From Paraspadella gotoi (lineage: Eukaryota > Chaetognatha): a stretch of DNA of 64,000 bases. The stretch lies in the NCBI GenBank assembly GCA_051294375.1, contig CM119263.1:18314628-18378627 (forward strand). The letters run 5' to 3'. The notes beneath the pieces were generated by a model, which made no database searches, was not told where the DNA came from, and saw only the letters and a list, made by a program, of their open reading frames with translations. A program made the position numbers and the translations under genes. The stretch's first letter is position 1, and every line of letters begins with the position of its first letter. Of the stretch, positions 57,166-64,000 are shown in pieces.

Positions 57166-57390
57166 CTAGAGAACAGGCGACTGCGATGACAATTCTCTCA
57201 TCTCTTTTTCAATTATGAATTTTTTTCTAAAATGCCGGAAAGTTTTCCAAGAGCTTATGGCCACTTCACAATCGCCCGCCATCGCTTTCTGTCCAGCACC
57301 GTTGCGCCACCATACTTGTTCTTGCCACCTGACCCATTGTTCCGACACCTGTCGCTCTTGATTCGAAAAATAGAACATTGCATCTCCCAT
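57166..57390 (-). CDS. Coding-like segment near the palindrome centre, strand uncertain
   Basis: The minus strand reads MGDAMFYFSNQERQVSEQWV, then RWQEQVWWRNGAGQKAMAGD and a basic end KTFRHFRKKFIIEKEMRELS. The plus strand of the same DNA is also open (MPESFPRAYGHFTIARHRFL). The mirror copy at 57628-57815 preserves parts of both. Trp-rich composition is unusual for chance frames. If the minus frame is real, this gene runs opposite to exons A and B. Family unknown. Confidence 0.33.
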   Translation of the reverse strand: MGDAMFYFSNQERQVSEQWVRWQEQVWWRNGAGQKAMAGDCEVAISSWKTFRHFRKKFIIEKEMRELSSQSPVL

Positions 57391-57427
57391 CTGCCGTCCG
57401 GGGCATCTTTGTTTTGCAAAAGTGGAG

Positions 57428-57449
57428 CGAGAGAGAGAGAGGAGAGAGA

Positions 57450-57523
<74 letters not shown>

Positions 57524-57530
57524 CGAACCT
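57428..57530. repeat. (GA)n microsatellite beside the palindrome centre
   Basis: Interrupted GA tract; the other arm begins with (CT)n at 57598-57615, so most of the tract lies on one side of the gap. Confidence 0.85.
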
Positions 57531-57572
57531 TTGGTTGGTGCGGAAACCAAGGGACGGAATTGAGAACACCGC

Positions 57573-57597
57573 NNNNNNNNNNNNNNNNNNNNNNNNN
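57573..57597. other. 25-N gap at the centre of the large inverted repeat
   Basis: Both sides lead outward through the same sequence in opposite orientation: GA/CT tract, then the CCCCGGACGGCAGATGG region, then the exon pair. Confidence 0.93.
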
Positions 57598-57939
57598 TCT
57601 CTCTCTCTCTCTCTCGCTCCACTTTTGCAAGAACAGATGCCCCGGACGGCAGATGGAGATGCGATGTTCTATTTTTCGAATCAAGAGCGACAGGTGTCGG
57701 AACAAATGGGTCAGGTGGCCAGAACGAACGTATGGTGGCGCAACGGTGCTGACAGAAAAGCGATGGCGGCGATTGTGAAGTGGCCACTAAGCTCTTGGAA
57801 ACTTTCCGCATTTTAGAAAAAAATTTATAATGAAAAAGAGATGGAGAGATTGTCATGCAGTGCTTGTCTCTAGCTATAACAATATGTTATACAACAGATA
57901 TCTCACAAATTCCCCCCTTTTTTTCTCACCAATTAGCCT

Positions 57940-57997
57940 TCCCGCCCCCCAAAAAACCCGTTTTTTAAAATTCCAAATGAGTTTCGCCGCGCCGTCG
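57940..57997 (-). pseudogene. Truncated exon B, right arm
   Basis: The start matches exon B after TTTTATTTTAG, but after AAAAAACGGGTTTTTT the sequence jumps to GGGGGGCGGGAAGGC and then to ATTGGTGAG. This removes the last codons and the splice donor present at 57042-57105 in the left arm. Confidence 0.5.
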
Positions 57998-58029
57998 CTA
58001 AAATAAAACAAAAGGCTCAACCTACTCCC

Positions 58030-58340
58030 TCAAACTCCAGATCTGCATATTCGCTTCACTCAGCTCGGGATCTCCTCCTTTCCAATTCTCGCGGTAAAAT
58101 TCCACGAAATTCCGGCTTCAATGACGAATTCCATCGGCGTCTCCGCCGTTAAATTCCGACGTTAACTTCCACCTCATTTCCGGTGGGCAATTTGACTTTC
58201 CTCTTTGTTTCGGGATTCGATGCTCGGCGTTTTTTACCTTTTTTTGTCTTAGAACCTTTTTTCGACGAGTTCTTGTTCGCGTTCGACGCATACAATGTCA
58301 TTTTTGACTTATTAATTCCATTCGATATATTCGTCACTCT
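58030..58340 (-). CDS. Exon A counterpart, right arm
   Basis: Reads TNISNGINKSKMTLYASNAN, then KNSSKKGSKTKKGKKRRASN and KRKVKLPTGNEVEVN before an indel closes the frame at 58149; the remainder of exon A follows in another frame. Upstream it lacks the (AT)n tract and stays open further than the left arm, suggesting that the exon starts earlier than the left arm shows. Confidence 0.4.
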
Positions 58341-58544
58341 TCGCTACGTTGTTATTTTATTTCTGTTATTTTAACTCGGATATTGGCATGGTCCTTCGAC
58401 TATGGAATTGAAATGATTCATGGCTCGGTCATGGATTTTACGCACATTCACTAATTTTATTTATTCTTTTTTTAATTATTCATTTTATATCTTTTCATTC
58501 ATTCATTAATTCATATTCATTAATTCATTAATTCTGCGGTGACT

Positions 58545-58625
58545 CTAATTCATTCATTCATTCATTCATTCATTCATTCATTCATTCATTCATTCATTTT
58601 TCATTCATTCATTCTTATTCATTCA
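58545..58625. repeat. (ATTC)n microsatellite
   Basis: Nearly perfect ATTC tract in the right arm; the left-arm counterpart is mostly AAAT-type. Confidence 0.85.
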
Positions 58626-58939
58626 ATTATTTATTTATTGTTTGTCCATTTATTCATTATCAATTTTATTTTTTATTCTTTCTAGTACTCAGTTCTACTA
58701 GCTACCTTTTTTTATATAAAAATCGATTTGATAATATTCATTTTTTTCGATGTAATTTTTTTTCGATATTTCTTTTTTTTTTCTATTTTCCTTTTTCCAA
58801 TATTCCTTTCCTTATCATCCACGAGGAAAACCCATTCCTCTAAAACTCCAACAACGCAAAATAAAAAAAAAGAAATAAAAAAAAACAGTTTGTTTCCTCA
58901 TGAAAATGAATTTTTCGGTGGGATTCTAAAAAAAAAAAG

Positions 58940-60553
58940 ACGCTCCAACCAAATTGGATCATCGTCTTTTTTCGTCGTCGCGTCGTTCGTCGTCGTCGTA
59001 ATCAACGTCTTGCTTATCGTGGTGCCCGTCGTCGGTTTTCCTTTTTCGTCATCGTCAACGTCGTCGTCAAGTCGTCATCGTCACGTCGTCGTCTCGTCAA
59101 CGTCATGCGTCAGTCGTCAAACGTCGTCGTCATCGTGTCAACGTCGTCGTCATCGTCACACGTCGTCGTCATCGTCAAGTCGTCGTCACGTCGTCGTGTC
59201 ATCGTCAACGTCGTCGTCATCGTAACGTCGTCGTCTACCGTCAACGTCTCGTCTCGTAACGTCGTCGTCATCGTCAAGTCATCGTCATCGTAAGTCGTCG
59301 TCATCTGTCAAACGTCGTCGTCATCGTCACGTCGTCCGTCGTCAACGTCGTCGTCATCGTCAACGTCGTCGTCATCGTCATCAGTCGTCATCGTCAACGT
59401 CGTCGTCATCGTCAACGTCGTCGTCATCGTCAACGTCGTCGTCATCGTCATGTGTCATCGTTCAACGTCGTCGTATCGTACGTCGTCGTCATCGTCAACG
59501 CGTCGTCAGGTCAACGTCGTCGTCTCGTCAACGTCGTCGTCATCGTCAAGTCGTTCGTCATCCGTCACGTCGTCGTATCGTCAACGTCGTCGTCATCGTC
59601 AACGTCGTCGTCATCGTCAACGTCGTCGTCATCGTCACGTCGTCGTCATCGTCACGTCGTCGTCATCGTACAAGATCGTCCGTTCTCAGTCACGTCGTCG
59701 TCAATCAACGTCCACGTCCGTTGTCATCGTCACCGTCGATAAGTCATCGTCAACGTCGTCGTCATCGTCAAAGTCGTCGTCATCGTCAACGTCGTCGTCA
59801 GTCGACGTCAACGTAAGTCGTCTATCGTCAACGTCGTCGTCATCGTCAACGTCGTCGTATCGTCAACGTCGTCGTCCTCACGTCCGTCATCGTCACGTCG
59901 TGTCATCGTCAACGTCGTCGTCATCGTCACGTCGTCACACGTCGTCGTCTCATCGTCAACGTCGTCGTATCAGTCAACGTCCGTCGTCATCGTTCAACGT
60001 CGTCTCATCGTCAACGCTGTCGTCATCGTCTCATCGGTCACGTTCGTTCGTCATCGTCAACGTCGTCGTCTCGTCATCGTCAACGTCGTCGTCATCGTCA
60101 ACGTCGTCAGTCACGTCGTCGTTCATCGTCAACGTCGTCGTGCATCGTCAACGTCGTCGTCATCGTCAACGTCGTCGTCATCGTCAACGTCGTGTCTCGT
60201 CAACGTCGGTCATCGTCAAGTCGTCGTCATCGTCAACGTCGTCGTCATCGTCAACGTCGTCGTCATCGTCAAGTCGTCGTCATCGTCATCGCTCAACGTC
60301 GTCGTCATCGTCAACGTCGAATCGTCATCGCAGTCGTCATCGTCAACGTCGTCGTCATCGTCAACGTCGTGCGTCACGTCAACGTCGTCGTCGTCGTCAC
60401 GTCGTCGTCGTCACGTCGTCGTACGTCGTCGTCCATCGTCACGTCGTCGTCTAATCGTCACCACGTCGTCGTACATCGTCACGTCGTCGTCATCGTCAAC
60501 GTCGTCGTCATCGTCGTCGTCGTCGTCATCGTCGTTTTCGAATCGGGCGCCAT
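58940..60553 (-). CDS. Asp-rich minisatellite gene, right-arm copy
   Basis: A minus-strand ATGGCGCCC (60551-60553) is followed by roughly 80 copies of an 18-base unit (TTGACGATGACGACGACG) over about 1.5 kb. In the frame giving DDDDDV per unit, the repeat leads without a stop into a non-repetitive tail: DVDDDEKGKPTTGTTISKTL, ITTTTNDATTKK and DDDPIWLERL. The tail has ordinary residues, which supports coding in this frame. From the ATG itself the frame is the TMTTTL one, so either a frameshift error lies near the start or the ATG is not used. Indels break the frame many times within the array. The stop of the upstream exon (60613) lies only 60 bases before the ATG. Function unknown. Confidence 0.42.
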
Positions 60554-60612
60554 TGTTCCTTCAAACTTTTTTTTTTTCTCCGCAAATTAATTACTTTCTA
60601 ATTAATTCCTTC

Positions 60613-60701
60613 CTAATTAGCGAGAGGGCGTTTATTTCCTTCAAAATCTCTCAGTTTACGGGCGCAATATAACCGCGATTTCGTTTGCCCTTCATCCCCG
60701 A
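60613..60701 (-). CDS. Intact terminal exon, 28 codons plus stop
   Basis: TTTCTCTGTTTCAG precedes an 89-base segment open in phase 2 to TAG: GDEGQTKSRLYCARKLRDFE then GNKRPLAN. Composition is convincingly protein-like and there is no repeat. The left-arm equivalent (55025-55121) is frameshifted. It likely ends the gene whose earlier exon lies at 60770-60890. The upstream intron could be as short as about 35 bases if GTTAGA is the donor. Confidence 0.42.
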
Positions 60702-60769
60702 CTGAAACAGAGAAACAATGAAAGTCGAAATCTAACCAAAAAAAAAATTGTTATCGTTCGTTTTTATAT

Positions 60770-60895
60770 GGCCGTCTTTGTTCTATTGTCATATCGCCTG
60801 GGCATGGAGAAGAACGAAGGAAAACAAGGCAGAGAATATAAATTGAATGGGGAACGATACGGCCTTCACGTGGAAACTGGAAAAAAGTGATACTT
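60770..60895 (-). CDS. Candidate exon, right-arm counterpart of 54844-54965
   Basis: Follows TTTTTTCCAG. In this arm the frame reads FHVKAVSFPIQFIFSALFSF then VLLHAQA, a hydrophobic stretch, before a stop. A start at a later acceptor (CCATGCCCAG) gives DMTIEQRRPYKNER. The competing frames leave its true structure open. Confidence 0.28.
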
Positions 60896-61310
60896 TTTTA
60901 ATCGAATACTAAACTAGGTTATTAGAAAAACGAATGATAATAATAATAAAACACAATCCCACGACTTTCGGCCAACTTTAAAAGGATGAAAGAAAATCGG
61001 TGATTCCACCGTCGGCTCCGAACGAGAAATCTCTTGCGTAATTCCCGCCAAAATTATCGCGAGCCTCCCGATCCGTATGTAACTGGAAAGAATTCACCGT
61101 AATCCGGGATGTAATTCTCCGCGGGATAATTCTCCCGGTCGCGCGGTTACGAGGGAAAAGGGAAGACGGAAATTAACTCGGATAGTAGAAGAGGGGGGTG
61201 TGGTGGAATTGAGGCGGAAATGAGGGTGGCGGGTGAGTGGTTACGTAAATGGAAATGGGGGGGGATTTTAATGGAACCGGGGAAGATGTTTCACTCGAAT
61301 CGAGTTTCAG

Positions 61311-61499
61311 ATGGGAGCTATGAGGAAACAGATGGGGAAGAGAGTCTGGAGACGGTGGAAGCGCACGGGGAAAGTTGATCGGATTCATTCTTGCGTCGCG
61401 AATGAATTATTTAATGATTCCCGTTTCAAACGAAGGGGAGGCGGACGACGACGAAGACGACGACGACGACGACGACGAAGACGACCACGACGTCGATAA
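61311..61499 (+). other. Open frame over a GAC array, strand and frame uncertain
   Basis: After GAGTTTCAG the frame reads MGAMRKQMGKRVWRRWKRTG before turning into poly-Arg over the GAC array. In the left arm (minus strand, 52214-52286) the same ATG opens a shorter acidic frame, MGANEEQDGEESLETVEAHG, ending in GES and a stop. The latter looks more like a real terminus. Indels between arms prevent a decision. Confidence 0.28.
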
Positions 61500-61649
61500 C
61501 TGGGTTAAGGCGGAATATCGGGAAGCGAAGGTGTGGCCGAGATGAATGTTGAAAAGCGCAGGGAAGAGGGAATGTAGTTGAGGTGGCGCTTCGTGGCAGC
61601 CATGAGGCTTTTGGGGGTGACGGAATTCGGAGCGAGGGTTAAGGTTTTT

Positions 61650-61704
<55 letters not shown>

Positions 61705-62164
61705 CAACTACGACAGCTACGGGGAAGCCTTGGTTTTCCAAATGGAGGTCGATGAGGGTGAACGAGTCTTTTGTCGAACTTAAACGACAAAAACTCAAAG
61801 TTATCGACGTTCGATTCGCTGTTTTTTTCTCAGCCATCGGAAATCTTTCGTTTTTTTTTTAATCGACTTATTGTGAATAATCACATTTCTCTTTTCTTCA
61901 AAATCTTCTTCACAATCCAGATTCACTCCATTCGGTTCATTCGACAGGGTTAAAAACGTATTTCGAAATTGTGTCACAAAACTTTAGTTTTTGATTAAAA
62001 ACTAACGTCAACGTTATCATCGCAACCATGACGGCGAAGGCGATAAAGCTGCGGCGAGAACGGTGTGGCTTTTTCAGGTCACGGTCTGTCGGTCTAGTGG
62101 AGAGGAATCGTGAATTAATGAGAACCGATAGGGGGAGATAGTGGAGACGCGTTGGCGAGAGAGG

Positions 62165-62211
<47 letters not shown>

Positions 62212-62272
62212 TATGTTTGTTGTTTTTTTTTTTTTTTGTCTTTTAATTCACGAATAATCGATTAAAAAAAAC

Positions 62273-62429
62273 CTGACGAGGCTTCGATTCATTGATGCGG
62301 CAGAAACGCGATAAAAACGCGCGGCGATGCTGGAGCTGATAACGGTCAACGGGCGTCGGGTGCCGTGGGCGCAGAAAACAGTTGCAGGTGCTGGTGAGCG
62401 CAGAAGATGCGAACTCATTCTACGGTTCG
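62273..62429 (-). CDS. Right-arm counterpart of the 52-codon exon
   Basis: Mirror copy of 51101-51256 with the same CAG borders and one or two indels (for example GGGTGCCGTGGGC against GGGTGCGTGGCC), which break the frame here. Confidence 0.38.
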
Positions 62430-62786
62430 CTGAAATTTTTAAAACGCCAAGTTAAATTCATTTAAACGAGAAAAAAAATATCTTAAAAAAAAGGGACTGA
62501 ATTTCTCGCAAATAACGTCATATGATCATTTCCATAACGATGACATCATTATGAAATTAAAAATATGCAAATTTTTTTTCGTCTCATCGGCTTAATTTTC
62601 TCCGTCTTCCTTTTTTCCTTGGAATGCCACGCCTACTTCTTTCCCCGCGGACATCAGCTTAAATCTCATTTGCATATTTCGGCTTGCCCCTTCCCCCCCG
62701 CACCTTTTTTCCAATTGAGTCGAATCTTTTCCCGACACTTCTCTCTGTCCTTTTCATTTCTATCATCCCATATTTCTAGCCTTTAG

Positions 62787-62788
<2 letters not shown>

Positions 62789-62844
<56 letters not shown>
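62789..62844. repeat. (CT)n microsatellite
   Basis: Nearly perfect CT tract; mirror of the longer GA tract at 50638-50735. Confidence 0.9.
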
Positions 62845-62845
<1 letters not shown>

Positions 62846-63401
62846 ACCAGAAAGTGGGTTCTTCCTCCTCTTTCCTTCCTCTTGTACGACTTGTGCGTCG
62901 ACCTTTCATTACCCTTTCACGCCCGCCCGGTCGGTAGGACGGTGGGGGTTGCATGGTGGGTGGCGGCGGGGTCCCTTCTTTTGGCGGGGGTTTGGGAGTC
63001 TTCGAGGTTGAAAAAGGAAAAGATGGAAAATAGGCGCGAAAGAAGAATAAGGATTTAATTAAATTAAATTTGTTTGGAGACTCTTCATTAATTGACGAAT
63101 TTAAGAATAAACCTGAAAGACTAGAAATTCCTTAGGAGATTGTATTCTGTGTCTCGCACGATATGGCGCCTGGATGAAGAGCTCATAGTTCGAAGGAGCA
63201 ACTGGGAAGTCAGAGAAAAGGAGGGACAAAGATATCGGTCCCGGGAAAGACCCATCGAATCCCCGCCTCTCGCTCTCTCTCTCCGGCTCCATTCAATCGT
63301 GGGCGAATGACTTTCGGGTCACGCGGTCCAATCCCGGGAGGAGAAGAGGGCGATTCAAGGGTGAGATTTGACGCTCGCTTCTTCTTCGCGCCATTTTCAA
63401 A

Positions 63402-63489
63402 ATCCTTTACGTCATTTCGTATCCTTTGCGATATTTCAGGTCCTTTGCGTCGTTTAATATCCTTTGCGCAATTTAAGATCCTTTACGGC
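63402..63489 (-). repeat. 18-19-bp repeats, right-arm copy
   Basis: ATCCTTTAC/ATCCTTTGC units at the same 18-19-base spacing as 50006-50088, in reverse complement. Confidence 0.7.
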
Positions 63490-63650
63490 ATTTCCTAAAC
63501 TTTTCTGTGTTCAAATTTTTTTAGTTTTACACTTTGTCGGTTGTCGTGTAAGGTCGATCAATATTATGAATCATACTATTACAATGATACTATTGATGCC
63601 TTTCTTTTCCTTAAAAACGTTGACCCTCTTTTTTTACCTCGATTTCTGAC

Positions 63651-64000
63651 CCTTTTTTTTTCCCTCCAGATTTCCGTTTTTCGTCACCTCCTCCTTCGGG
63701 ACCTTTTTAACTCCGGTGCTTCCGAAGAGGGGAATCCTTTCTGGGTCACCTTTTTCAGCCTTTCTTTTCCTTTCTTTTCCTTTCTTTTGCTTTCTTCTTT
63801 CCTTCTTCGTTACCTTGGGGTTTACTTTAACTTTGTTTTTTCTTTTCTTTATTTTCCTTATTTTATTTTTTCTATGCGGTTTTCCCATTTTAATTCGTCA
63901 TTCTTCTTTCTTTTTTTTCGCACGTGACATGTGACGCTTTTAACTTATCTCATTTTTAATCTCTACAACGAAAAAATCGTGAATCGCCTACTGAGAGAAA
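63651..64000. other. T-rich flank right of the inverted repeat
   Basis: Several CTTTCTTTTC repeats occur near 63760-63800. Frames are Phe/Leu/Ser or Lys/Arg low complexity. Nothing recognised. Confidence 0.5.

Larger units (their letters stand above)
49840..57572 (+). repeat. Large inverted repeat, left arm
   Basis: Mirror image of 57598-63650 in continuous order. Landmarks include AAAGAGGGTCAACGTTTTTA (near 49863), the AAAGGAT repeats, the GA tract at 50640, the exon at 51101, GAC arrays, the 18-bp minisatellite, AT-type microsatellites, the exon pair at 56.7-57.1 kb and the central coding-like segment. This arm additionally holds the 2.1-kb element at 52506-54637. Small indels separate the arms throughout. 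Confidence 0.88.
57598..63650 (-). repeat. Large inverted repeat, right arm
   Basis: Reverse complement of the left arm, ending with GTTGACCCTCTTTTTTTACC near 63625. It lacks the 2.1-kb element, has a much longer 18-bp minisatellite, and has lost about 45 bases around exon B. Some exons are intact here and broken in the left arm (for example 60613-60701), and others the reverse, so neither arm is simply the master copy. Confidence 0.88.

Noticed and set aside
59450-60454. 334-codon plus-strand Ser/Arg/Val frame
   Set aside because: Antisense of the same minisatellite, changing frame with each indel.
55181-60553. CRISPR-like regular repeats
   Set aside because: Units are contiguous 18-mers without spacers, in a eukaryotic context; a minisatellite, not a CRISPR array.

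Overview
This window is eukaryotic nuclear DNA. It has long AT-rich non-coding stretches, very dense simple repeats ((GA)n, (CT)n, (GTC)n, (CTTT)n, (AAAT)n), short candidate exons with GT/AG borders, and fourteen runs of N. The microsatellite load and a PEVK-like giant-repeat gene would suit an invertebrate, perhaps an arthropod such as a crustacean, but nothing names a taxon and I hold this loosely. Much of the sequence carries small indels, as in poorly polished long reads, so most genes appear as fragments and I could name none with certainty.

Layout. 1-970: AT-rich flank holding a hammerhead-ribozyme-like motif (161-226). 970-2543: first, partial copy of a roughly 6-kb repeat unit. 2569-13410: a coding-like tandem repeat rich in Lys, Glu, Thr, Val and Pro, with every frame broken, ending in a clean 84-codon tail and stop. 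13942-17506: three candidate exons among GA/CT microsatellites. 17690-33330: two direct copies and one inverted partial copy of the 6-kb unit; the inverted pair meets at a 25-N gap. 33331-48700: gap-rich DNA with candidate exons on both strands, CpG-rich promoter-like patches, Asp-codon trinucleotide arrays and a direct duplication around another 25-N gap. 49840-63650: a very large inverted repeat centred on a 25-N gap. 63651-64000: T-rich flank.

The large inverted repeat is the most informative part. Its arms carry the same exons in mirror order but are not identical. One arm has a 2.1-kb terminal-inverted-repeat element and the other has the empty site. An 18-bp GAC-rich minisatellite that reads as an Asp-rich protein is more than twice as long in one arm. 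One arm has lost an exon end with its splice donor. The arms could be two haplotypes joined head to head, two diverged loci, or noisy reads used in gap filling. Because all six 25-N gaps touch duplicated sequence, assembly error is the leading explanation for the duplications, though not for the insertion difference.

No operon-like or defence-system organisation is visible. The items most worth following are the hammerhead motif, the Asp-rich minisatellite gene, the PEVK-like repeat gene and the polymorphic element.
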